A stretch of 64,000 bases of DNA from Fragilaria crotonensis (lineage: Eukaryota > Bacillariophyta > Fragilariophyceae > Fragilariales > Fragilariaceae), in the NCBI GenBank assembly GCA_022925895.1, contig JAKSYS010000172.1, positions 1 through 64,000 of the forward strand. The letters are read 5' to 3'. A program made the position numbers and the translations under genes. The notes beneath the pieces are model-generated. The model was not told the DNA's origin, ran no database searches, and was given only the letters and a program-made list of their open reading frames with translations. Of this stretch, positions 46,101-55,040 are shown in pieces (within the stretch, counting starts at the first letter, position 1; every line of letters starts with the position of its first letter).

Positions 46101-48392
46101 GGCGCGCATGGAGGCCTTGAAGGCAGTAAGAATGCAGGGGCCGGTGCGGCTCCGCATGGGGGCGACTAAAATACTGTTGCTGTCGTAATCGTACAGCACC
46201 AGGATGTAGTTGTTCCCGGTACTGGATGCAACCACGAACTTTCCAGTTTGGTCGGTGTGAATTTGGCCCGTATGAGGCTCCATGACCGATGCAAAGCAAT
46301 GATGGGTGCGTTGGTTACTGGGGTCGCTGTTGGGGAATTGGCACAACGTGGCAGCGCCGTCCTCGGAGGTGGCGTCGTCGGGAAGGCACGCAGCGGCTTT
46401 GGTGGACCGCTGATTTTTTCGCGTTTGGTCGAGGTGGCCCTTGACCATGGCCACCGAGGTCGGAGGGTGGGTGCGGAGCTTACGCGCGGTGAGGCCGAGG
46501 AAGTTTGGGAGAAATCCGCGCTCGAGGGCGCCATGGAGGGTAGACAAGGACGGCGAAAATAACGCCGCGTGGGCAAATGCGACAAGCTCGCTTGGGGTGG
46601 CAGACTGCACGACAGCAGCGGCGCACGGGGAGCACGGGAGAGGGGACGCCACGCGACGCGGAGGCGGCTCAACGGCACGCGCCGTGTACGCCACGTCGGG
46701 CGGGACCAAGCTGAGATGCCACAATCCTGTGGCAGGTGTGCGTTCACCAGTGAGAAGGAGGCGCTCATGGTGATGCACGGTAACCGAGACGGCGTCGAAC
46801 GTAACGTGACATCCGGAATCGCATAGTTGCCCTATGGATAGTAAGGAGACATGCGAGAGGGCAGGGACAATGTGGACGTGGCGGGCAGCGAACGGGAGAG
46901 CGGGCAAATCGAGTTCGGCTTCATGAGTCGAATACATGATTGTACCGTTGGGGTTGCGGATTCCGATCGGGTTGCAGGTAGGGCGCTTATTGATGACGTG
47001 TGCGGAGACCGTACAAAAATGCGACGTGCTACCGCTGTCGGCGATGGCGCACGTGTCGGGAGGGATGATGGTGGGGGGACCTAAAGTGCTAACTGTAGAA
47101 AGACAACTATAACCAGAATCGTTAGGAACGTTAGACGTAGGTGGTAGTAGTGTTGTGACAGCGGCGGCGATAGGCTCCCCGCAATGTCAGTCGCGAGCAG
47201 TGCTTGGCAACTGGCGGGGACGTCCGGAAGAGATGGTGTTGTTGCCGCCTTTCATCTTGAAGGCGGTCGCATCATCCTTGTGACCAGCGGCTTTACGATC
47301 GCAAGTGGCGGAAGTGTGATTGCGGTGTGTGCCTGCCGTGTGTCCAGCAGTAATACATCCGGCCGCCGTCGACAGAAACGTGGACGGTGGGTGCAGGTGG
47401 TGTGATCGCCGCCGGGGTGACAACAGCAACAGCAGCAGTAGGGAGTGGGGTGCTGACGCTGGCCTGATGGGCGCCATGAAATCCGGCGTCACCCGCGGTG
47501 AGCTTGCGAAGGCGTTCCTGATTACCGAGTTTGAACTCGGATTTGAAAACTTCGAGCGTCCACTCATCGAGGGGTCGGAGGCGAAATTCTCAGTAGTGGA
47601 GGCCAAAAGTCCTGTCTTTCAAGCATTGCAAGGGTTAACGTGATGACGGTGACGTTTGGAATAGGAACTTGGCCCAACGCCGCAACACGTTGGATGTTGG
47701 CAATCTTGGCCCATAAGTCCTCGATTGGGTCATCAAGGTTCCACGGCTCCGAGAGGGCGGCGCGATTGCGTTCCAATTCCTCGGGGGTCATGGTGCCGTA
47801 TTCAGTGCGGAGGTGCTCGAGCATGGCTCGCGGGGTAACATCACCGAAACCGAAATCGGGATCTTCTTCCAATGCGCTGAGAAAGGACGCGTTAACGGCA
47901 GAAATGATTTGAGCAGTGAGAGCAGCGCTGAGACGATTATACAACGTCACATCGGCGACGGCCTGATTGTACTGGCGAATCGCTTCAGCGATTTGGGCGG
48001 CAGTAGCACCGGCCGCTGCATCAGGTGCCGCACCGGGATGTCTTGGGACGATAAAGGGAACACCGGCGCGGACGAGGTATTCGGCATCACTAAGCAACAT
48101 GGCCATATGGCCATGTGTACCACCGCCACGGGGGGAATCGATGGCGCGCGCGTTAGTGTATAACTGACGCTGTAGAATCTGCAGCGTCGTGTTCGTGGGC
48201 TTGCCTTCAATTGGTGTGAGGACCGCGTACGGAAAGTTGAAATTCGCCGTCGCCGCCATGCTGCTAGAAAATGCGGATTAAATCGACGCAAGATGCACAC
48301 GAGGAGATGACGAGAAGCGAGTAGTGTAGATGACTAAACTCGCGAAGACAAGCAATCTGAAGCGACGCTTGGGGGAAAGGTTTATGTAGCTC

Positions 48393-48532
48393 TGTTAAAG
48401 AGGTAGATGTCGTTAAAACGATGAGCTACATAAATTATGATTGACTCGATATTTGAGTGGACCTGGGCTCGGTCATTGGAATGCTATGACCTTCCGGGTT
48501 ACCCGACTGCGGGGTGCCCGGGTATAATAACA
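48393..48532 (-). repeat. Copia 2 LTR (5' LTR)
   Basis: 140 bp, no difference from 42993-43132 seen by eye. The 12 bases just inside (48381-48392) are the reverse complement of LTR positions 48423-48434. Confidence 0.92.
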
Positions 48533-48537
48533 CTTCT
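48533..48537. other. Copia 2 target duplication (CTTCT), right
   Basis: Second copy of the 5 bp duplication. Confidence 0.9.
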
Positions 48538-49000
48538 GTTGGTTTCCAGAATTGGGACCGACGAAGACATCGCAACCACAGCTGCAGTACGACGTGGTAC
48601 TAGTACCTGATAACTCTATCATATGATGGAAAAATCAGATATATCCACAGGCTTCGATTTTTTTAATTATCATACTATGATACAGTACTGGCGAAACATA
48701 TACAAATATTGCCGTTAAACGTCAAGGTTATACAAATCTGGTATATGTTTCCATTTCTACTTCGAGTAGCAAGTGCTAGCTTGAACCGCGACTTGTAGTA
48801 CGTGAAAGTTATACCCCTCTTGTATGAGATGCTAAGTACAGGAGTCCTGTACGTCCGCGGTTCGTCTAGCACATTATGAAATGACGTACTGCGCGTACAA
48901 ATTTTCTACGAGAATTGTTCTCAATTCTCGGATGATATGGTGTCACGACGTCACGACTCACGACTCAACGCAGTGGTGTGCAATGGTGAGCAACTGTCGA
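48538..49000. other. intergenic, no gene
   Basis: AT-rich. TATACAAAT(A/C)T and CAAGG(T)TATAC pieces recur but no feature was recognised. Confidence 0.35.
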
Positions 49001-49009
49001 TGCGACCTC

Positions 49010-49160
49010 TACAGTACTCGAAGTACAGTACTAGGTACTTCAGTACTTAAGCCCTTCGAGTACCATGGTACTCGGAGTACTGGAGTACTACCTACTTGTA
49101 CTCAAGTAATCAAGTACGATGTACTTGTACCCAAGTACTACGGTACGCAAGTACATTGCA
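49010..49160. repeat. dense GTAC palindrome island
   Basis: About twenty GTAC or near-GTAC units occur in 150 bp (ACAGTACTCGAAGTACAGTA, GTACTCGGAGTACTGGAGTA). This is the densest such cluster in the window. Confidence 0.75.
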
Positions 49161-50962
49161 CTCTTCATTCATCACCAGAAGGCCGTTTTTGTTAACTATT
49201 TTCTTTGGTGTTAAGTGTTACCAGTTTTTTATCAGTTAGATTTTACTTCTTAACAGAAATGGTAACTTTAAAAATAAAATACTACTTCTACCATATATTG
49301 TTTGTTTGGATAATAATAACAAAATAAAGCACGCTTAAGTTACCATTTATTTTTACTCAAGTCAACAACATATAATGTAACGCTGCAATTCATATTTAGT
49401 TAAATTATTGTAAGTTACATTTTATGTTGAGTTCTAGATAAGGTAATTACTTTTAATACAACAGACAATATTGTTCGCACGAAAGTCGTTCTACTGCATT
49501 TTTAAGTGGATGGCAGTAAAACAAACTCCTAGTCGTCATCAGAGTCCCATTCTGCCTCAACATTCTCCATTGCTTTTGCCCGTGCTGCTGCGTTGTTGTT
49601 AGCACCATCTCCCGCACCGTCTTGGTTCTCGTCATCCTGCGTGTCCTTTATTCCGACCTTTTGTCCGGCAGAAATCCATCAGCAACTTTTCCATCCGTTT
49701 GGGCTCGTCCTCACAATTCTTGTCCGCTTCCCGGTCCGCTTTCACTAACGCCCTCAGGAAATTGAACTGTTTGATGCCCTTGGAACTCCAGCCACCCCAC
49801 TCTTCCATTAATGGCACGCTGCTAATAATTGTCCAGGTATCAGCACTTGCGGGTGGTGGAGTTCATACTACAGTAGTAGGCCTCGGCAGGTCACGTTAAA
49901 ATGAACACCTTTTAAAACCTTTAACTTCAACCCACACTTTCACTCTTACCATTAAGATAATATTCTACCTTTACCTGTAACTTTGAAGAAATGCACTACC
50001 TTGTTTATCTTCAAACCTTTTTAACATGCAAAAGTATGCTAAATGGTAATAACCATTCAAGAGGGGTTGAATAGTTATCTCAGGGATAATTTACGTGAAC
50101 CATACTAATGTACAAAAGGAACATTGCCTAGTAAGTAATGTTATGGGAAGACTTTTCCAATTTAATGTTATGGGGAGACTTTTTTCCATCTTATCACCAA
50201 TCACGCCAACTTCATTTCTTTGTGCACTTTTGAACTTGAATCAAGTGCTGCAGCCAATACACGGTATCACTGTTGTACACCAATCTTTCTTCTCAAAGGG
50301 CAAAATTAAAGGTTAAAAGGTTATTTCTACCTGCAAGTCATTCATATTGTTGTCTTTAACCTAACCTTTAAGTTAACATCTAGCAATTGCTCTCCTACCT
50401 TTAAATAAAGGTTTTTAGCTCAGCCTCCTCTTCTTGTTAACCTGCCAAGGCCTAACTCACACTCAAATCAACTTGGGTGGAGTACAAGTACAAGTACTCC
50501 AGAGGTGTCCAAATAAAAAAACCAAAATCTAATTTAACATGCACGTTAAGTTAGAGGTGGTAGGAGCGATGCTGCCAATTAAATGCTTTCTCCAATGATG
50601 GTTAAATGCTGACCCCACCTGTAAGAGTAGAATGCAAACAAGATAAAAAATAAAATGGTGGACACAAAAAGCACAAGGTTTGCAATCTCAGGCAGATTTT
50701 ATTTTGTTACAAATACTTGGAATACCATATATATTCATACAATATAACTAAGTATAGAGGTTTGGACAGCTACTTGGACTGCATTAGTACTGTAGCTAAA
50801 ACGTACTGGATACGGGTACCGGTACCGGTACTTGTACTACCATGACACATATGCGGCTGTACCGAAAGAGCTTTATGATTCGTCTCTGAGAGAGTTGGCC
50901 TGTCTCGTACTCGAGTAATTTCTTGTTCCCAATGCCCGTCTTGATGTCCGACTCATGACTGA
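49161..50962. other. AT-rich intergenic region
   Basis: Long A/T-rich DNA with many GTTAAC, TTAAGTTAC and ACCTTTAA words on both strands, as in an old element with inverted arms. The only coding trace is at 49529-49817. A short GTAC cluster (GGGTACCGGTACCGGTAC) lies at about 50813. No other gene seen. Confidence 0.45.
49529..49817 (-). pseudogene. C-terminal fragment of an unrecognised protein, likely transposon-borne
   Basis: MPLMEEWGGWSSKGIKQFNF, then LRALVKADREADKNCEDEPK and RMEKLLMDF, then (after a two-base shift) SAGQKVGIKDTQDDENQDGA and a C-terminus ENVEAEWDSDDD with a stop. The charged, acidic end and WSxxGIxxFN motif resemble proteins carried by protist DNA transposons, but I cannot name the family. 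No catalytic part remains nearby. Confidence 0.35.
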
Positions 50963-50996
50963 GGCCCGTTCCAACCGTAGCAGAATCAGCCGCAAA
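50963..50996 (+). repeat. Harbinger 2 left TIR
   Basis: 34 bp, one mismatch to the right TIR (CCGTAGCAG versus CCGTCGCAG). Confidence 0.9.
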
Positions 50997-51298
50997 TTCA
51001 GCCGCATTTTTTATTCCAATGAGTCAAAAATTTCTGCGGCTAAATAAATAGCGCTGCGGCTGATTAACCTCCTGGCTGTTCCGGGGGAGGTTTTTCAGCC
51101 GCAGAAATCCGGGTTTTCTAAAATCAGCCGCAGAAATCCTAAAATCGGCGCGTCATCGATTGCAAAATTCTTTTCGGCGGCGGCAAGAACATACGGCGGG
51201 CGTGTACGAGATACGAGATACATGCGTAGCCAATTCGCTCCACAAATACATGATTGCACTTTGCTGTGCTTCTTGTTCGTCCATTAATAGTGCTTGTA

Positions 51299-52798
51299 AT
51301 GCAGACCATGATGCAGCAGCATGCTGATGGCATGAGTGACAGCACATTGTCACCACATTCATCCTCTCTTTTCATTGACAAATTGCATGACTTGGATTTG
51401 CATATTATGCTCCTCCTACTGCAGCTCCTCGAAGGAAACTTACATCTCCTCAGAGCAAATCTGGTCGCAGCGATGGATCAGATTCAGAAGGAAGACTTCG
51501 CTGCAAAACGAGCAAAACCAAACGTCGTCCGGCGACATTCTTTCGATCAAATAATTCAAGCATTGTCACCGATTCAATTTCGCAGAATGTTTCGGATGAA
51601 TAGAGATTCATTCGATAGACTTTGCAAGAGTATAGCGTTGAAGGTCGGCGACAGTGTCTTCAAGTCCGACCAGTGGCTGAGTAGTATCAGCTCTACAACC
51701 GAACACGATACAAGCAGGAAAACACACTGCGCTACCGATGCTTTGGGAGGCACTCTATCGGGGGAAGTGAAAGTTGCGGTCATGCTTCGTCTCATGGCTG
51801 GAGCGAGCTACCTGGATCTCCTCCTCGTTTACGGAATCTCCAGTGCTTCGGTGTATTCTGTTTTCCACGAAGCAAATGCATGGGTTTTGACAACGTTTCA
51901 ATTTCCTTTGGTGAATTGGATTGTCACTAAAAACACTACGACCCTGAACACCGTTGCAGAAGCCTTTTCTTCAGCAAGTGGTGGAATTTTTGGGAACTGT
52001 ATCGGTGCTCTAGATGGTGTCGCTATCAAGATCAAATCTCCATGTGTCAGCAATATGATCAAAGACCCAGGAAATTACTTTTGCAGGAAGGGCTTTTATG
52101 CTCTCAATGTCCAGGCAATCTGCGATAAGCAACGACGAGTGCTTTGGATGAGTACGGGTCATAAGGGTTCTACACATGACTCAACGGCTTTTCTTGAAAC
52201 AAAGTTGTTCAAGATTCTCGAAGAAAATGCTGATTGGCTTGACGACAGAGGCTATTTCATAGTTGGCGATTCAGCATACCCTTTGATGGGTCATCTCTTG
52301 GTTCCGTATTCTGATGCGGCATCTCAGTCTCCAGAGGATGCATTCAATTTTTGGCTTTCTAATAGCCGAATCAATATTGAATGTGCATTTGGCGAAATAG
52401 TAATGCGATGGGGAATTTTTTGGAGGAAGCTGCTTTTTGATATTCAGCACGTTGGAAAGATAGTTACAGCAGCGGCACTCCTTCATAACTTTTTAGTTGA
52501 TGAACGAGAATCCAATCTTGGCTTCAATTCTGAGGAGGCAGAATACTTTCGTACGTTTTCTCTGCGAGAGCAAGATGAACGTGCGTTTGTGTCGTCTGAA
52601 GTACCTTCCCCAGTAGCAACTGACAACAATGAGCCTCACCCTGGCGGGAGACCTTCTTCATCCATGTTGAATCACCAAGCAAGGGGAAGACAGAAGCGCG
52701 AGGAGCTCACTTCCCGTTTGTTTGGAAGCCGAAGTGGAAGGCCGGTGCATGCAACAATGCAATACAATTCATATGGACAAGTGTACTTTACATCGTAG
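51299..52798 (+). CDS. Harbinger transposase (DDE_Tnp_4)
   Basis: 499 aa from ATG 51299 (MQTMMQQHADGMSDST). The open frame extends further 5' without an ATG. A helical N-terminus contains RMFRMNRDSFDRLCKSI. The core is CIGALDGVAIKIKSP (first D), KGSTHDSTAFLET, YFIVGDSAYPLMGHLLVPY (second D) and NIECAFGEIVMRWGIFW (E), then AALLHNFLVDERE, all hallmarks of the family. The C-terminus is basic and Ser-rich (RGRQKREELTSRLFGSRSGR). The frame is intact and the TIRs match, so this copy may be, or recently was, autonomous. It is not close to the transposase at 24907-26691. Confidence 0.9.
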   Translation: MQTMMQQHADGMSDSTLSPHSSSLFIDKLHDLDLHIMLLLLQLLEGNLHLLRANLVAAMDQIQKEDFAAKRAKPNVVRRHSFDQIIQALSPIQFRRMFRMNRDSFDRLCKSIALKVGDSVFKSDQWLSSISSTTEHDTSRKTHCATDALGGTLSGEVKVAVMLRLMAGASYLDLLLVYGISSASVYSVFHEANAWVLTTFQFPLVNWIVTKNTTTLNTVAEAFSSASGGIFGNCIGALDGVAIKIKSPCVSNMIKDPGNYFCRKGFYALNVQAICDKQRRVLWMSTGHKGSTHDSTAFLETKLFKILEENADWLDDRGYFIVGDSAYPLMGHLLVPYSDAASQSPEDAFNFWLSNSRINIECAFGEIVMRWGIFWRKLLFDIQHVGKIVTAAALLHNFLVDERESNLGFNSEEAEYFRTFSLREQDERAFVSSEVPSPVATDNNEPHPGGRPSSSMLNHQARGRQKREELTSRLFGSRSGRPVHATMQYNSYGQVYFTS

Positions 52799-52875
52799 TT
52801 ATTATATAGTACTCAAGACCGATGCAGCCAACTCTTTTTTGGCTACTACTAGTTGGCTCTACTACGTTACTAAAT

Positions 52876-54285
52876 TCATTCATTTTCTTCATCTTCCGTG
52901 ACAGAAGCATTAACAAGTACTTTCTTCTTCTCTTTCTGAATTCTGTTGATAATCACCTGCTTTGTTGCTGGACTCACACCGAGGTCATCCGTGATCTGCT
53001 GCTCGTGCTCACGAAGCCTGCGAACGTCATCAAGATATTCCACAAAAGTGCGCTTCTTTGCTGGAGGAGGCGTTGAGGACATTGCGGTCGGTGTAGACGT
53101 GACAACATTGGAAGGAGCAGGACTCAGCCTTTTTTCTACCAAAGTTGCCATGAGCGTGGCAACTTTGTTAATGTTGTCGGTGCATTTCTCTGTTGCGTGA
53201 ACCAGTGCTGCACTATTGAGTTTAGCAGACGACGTTTTACTGCCGTTACTAGTGGGCTCTTGACGTGTTTGAATATGATACCCCGATTCATTCAGCAGTT
53301 CCTGTGGTACTGCCGAGCTTGCATTTGAGGCAAGGAGAAGAGACGCCTCAAAATCAAGCATGTAAACATATGTGAGCCATTTCTCGCGAAAGGGACAGTA
53401 GTTCTGAAAATTCTCAAGTTGTCCGCCACCTCCACCAGTATCCGACCACCATTGCGCCAAAGTCTTCCTGTACTTTGGGCGCAAGTATGTCTCCCAAGTT
53501 GCCTTGAACCATGCTCCACCACGTCCCTCAAGAAGGATTCGGTCTTCATCATTTGGGTCAATATGCTCGTGTCCGTCAATCAACTCAAATTTGTCAGGGG
53601 TCCGAGCTACAAACAATGGATCTCTGTATTTCTCTGCTGCAACCTCATAAAATGCAGACACAGGGCAAGATGCTTGGTCCAGCATGGCTCGATCTTTCTT
53701 CTCGGACAAAATCTTTGCTACCGAGTCTCGAAACTCTGGTAGGAGTAGGATTGCTGCAACCCTACATGCATCATTTGGGGTCCGACTGTCATAATCCTTT
53801 TTCTTCTGACTACGCCAATGCTCAAGACATGCGGACAGAGGAATGTTGAAGCCACCATTGTCTAGATTGTGATTGATGATAAAAAGTGTTTCGGAACCTT
53901 CAACAGCATATTGGCGAAACTCATCGGGTACGACACCTTTGTCCCTACTCTTTCGAGTACGGATACATGCAAGAACAAGTTGCCTCTTGCAGTCCGTTGG
54001 ATGCTTTGGCATTCCAATGTGAGAATACTTGGAATGAAGTGTCTTCTGAACCGAAGCCATCACTTTCATCAGCTGGGGATATACAATCACAGTATCGCAG
54101 CTGCTTGCGGCAGCACTACTAGTAGCAGTACTGGTACCGCCAGGCTTCTTCTGCTTTCCTGAAGAGGAGGATGAACTGCCAGGATCCTGCAATGCCCTCA
54201 TGAATGCATCAATCTTGGGATAGCACTCCTTGTCATCAAGTGGGTCATCAAAGACCTGAATGGAGGGAGGTGGTGGTTCATCCAT
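52876..54285 (-). CDS. Harbinger 2 accessory protein
   Basis: 469 aa from ATG 54285 (MDEPPPPSIQVFDDPLDDKE). The open frame continues back toward the TIR but with no ATG. It has a Ser/Thr-rich stretch (SSSSSSGKQKKPGGTSTATS), a central domain with HIGMPKHPTDCKRQLVLACI and FNIPLSACLEHWRSQKKKDY, then WFKATWETYLRPKYRKTLAQ, and a C-terminal charged coiled coil (FVEYLDDVRRLREHEQQITD). I do not recognise a Myb/SANT motif. By position, paired tail to tail with the transposase inside the TIRs, it is the element's second protein, which in known Harbingers binds DNA and aids nuclear entry. It ends 78 bp from the transposase stop. Confidence 0.7.
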   Translation of the reverse strand: MDEPPPPSIQVFDDPLDDKECYPKIDAFMRALQDPGSSSSSSGKQKKPGGTSTATSSAAASSCDTVIVYPQLMKVMASVQKTLHSKYSHIGMPKHPTDCKRQLVLACIRTRKSRDKGVVPDEFRQYAVEGSETLFIINHNLDNGGFNIPLSACLEHWRSQKKKDYDSRTPNDACRVAAILLLPEFRDSVAKILSEKKDRAMLDQASCPVSAFYEVAAEKYRDPLFVARTPDKFELIDGHEHIDPNDEDRILLEGRGGAWFKATWETYLRPKYRKTLAQWWSDTGGGGGQLENFQNYCPFREKWLTYVYMLDFEASLLLASNASSAVPQELLNESGYHIQTRQEPTSNGSKTSSAKLNSAALVHATEKCTDNINKVATLMATLVEKRLSPAPSNVVTSTPTAMSSTPPPAKKRTFVEYLDDVRRLREHEQQITDDLGVSPATKQVIINRIQKEKKKVLVNASVTEDEENE

Positions 54286-54477
54286 GTTCCTTTTTGTGTG
54301 GCGGCAACAGTGTCGTGATGATCTGAGCTGAAGAACGGTTTGTTTGTTTGGCAGAAGAGAACCAAGAATCCGGTTCACATCTGAATCCAATTCTGCGGAA
54401 TAGTCATCGGAGGCATTCCAACCGTCATCACGAATCAGCCGCAAAAACGGCGTGCGAAGCGTGCGGTTGCGTGTAAT

Positions 54478-54511
54478 TTTGCGGCTGATTCTGCGACGGT
54501 TGGAACGGGCC
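54478..54511 (-). repeat. Harbinger 2 right TIR
   Basis: 34 bp, followed by TGA. Confidence 0.9.
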
Positions 54512-54514
54512 TGA

Positions 54515-54635
54515 AACCTGTCTGATCATGTTGTATAACTTTTTGTATAACTTTCACGCTCACTATACAGTACCTACCGGTAGTACATCTCCGTAGGACG
54601 AGTACCATTCACACTTCAGACACCAGTACAAGTAT
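54515..54635. other. short spacer with GTAC words
   Basis: GTACCTACCGGTAGTACA lies near 54570; no gene. Confidence 0.4.
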
Positions 54636-54862
54636 GGGAGCCCGTGTGTGTCCCCTAATCGAGCCGATCGAGCTTTCTAAAAAAATCGACTCCCTGAAAT
54701 ATATTAGAAATTAATTTACAGGTGGACATTACATACGAATCTCAGGATGCTCCTCTGCGGAGAGAAATACCCTACACCGTACCAGTAGTCCGTAGAAGAC
54801 AGTACTACCGTACAGTAATGTAGGTGATGGCCGGCTCGATTAGGGGACATACACTGGCTCCC
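54636..54862. mobile_element. MITE copy 1
   Basis: 227 bp with inverted ends of about 31 bp (GGGAGCC.GTGT.TGTCCCC, then TAATCGAGCCG; two mismatches). No coding. A diverged full-length copy lies in the opposite orientation at 61310-61550. Target duplication was not resolved. Confidence 0.8.
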
Positions 54863-55040
54863 GTTCGAGATTCGAGAGGTCTAATTTTCGTCATGTTGAT
54901 CGAAAGAGACTCAACTGTCTACAGTCAACAATGTTATTTCAGTCATCAAAGGACAGCAAACCTTGCTTTTGCCTTCGCTTGACGCTATCAGCCATCAGCC
55001 ATCATTCCACGCTTGCTTTCCTCCCTGAAAGACGCTGATT
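54863..55040. other. leader region of the ankyrin-kinase copy at 55041
   Basis: Contains a direct TATCAGCCATCAGCCATCA stretch. No promoter element can be named. Confidence 0.3.

Larger units (their letters stand above)
42993..48532 (-). mobile_element. Copia LTR retrotransposon 2, broken
   Basis: 5540 bp on the minus strand, with short 140 bp LTRs in which I saw no difference and a CTTCT target duplication. Gag-like sequence is at about 47.2-48.26 kb, integrase at about 45.5-46.9 kb, reverse transcriptase at about 43.6-45.3 kb and RNase H at about 43.2-43.6 kb (SSAAEAELGALFHNG, FYWIRDRVRQGQF). Pol is spread over several frames, with roughly half a dozen breaks, so it is a fossil. Its GC-rich coding part stands out from the surrounding DNA. 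It is a different family from Copia 1. Confidence 0.88.
50963..54511. mobile_element. PIF/Harbinger-type DNA transposon 2, looks whole
   Basis: 3549 bp. The 34 bp inverted repeats (50963-50996 and 54478-54511) begin GGCCCGTTCCAACCGT and differ at one base. The target duplication is TGA (50960-50962 and 54512-54514). Subterminal CAGCCGC words repeat many times near both ends, and an inverted second copy of the end at about 54415-54446 can fold on the right TIR. It carries a transposase (plus) and an accessory gene (minus), both open and convergent. Confidence 0.9.

Noticed and set aside
45200-47640. Plus-strand frames across Copia 2 (for example 44780-45400, 47320-47643)
   Set aside because: Antisense to integrase and gag-like sequence; no domain recognised.
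49180-50720. Centromere or telomere DNA
   Set aside because: AT-rich, but with no tandem satellite and no telomere-like repeat; an old decayed element fits better.
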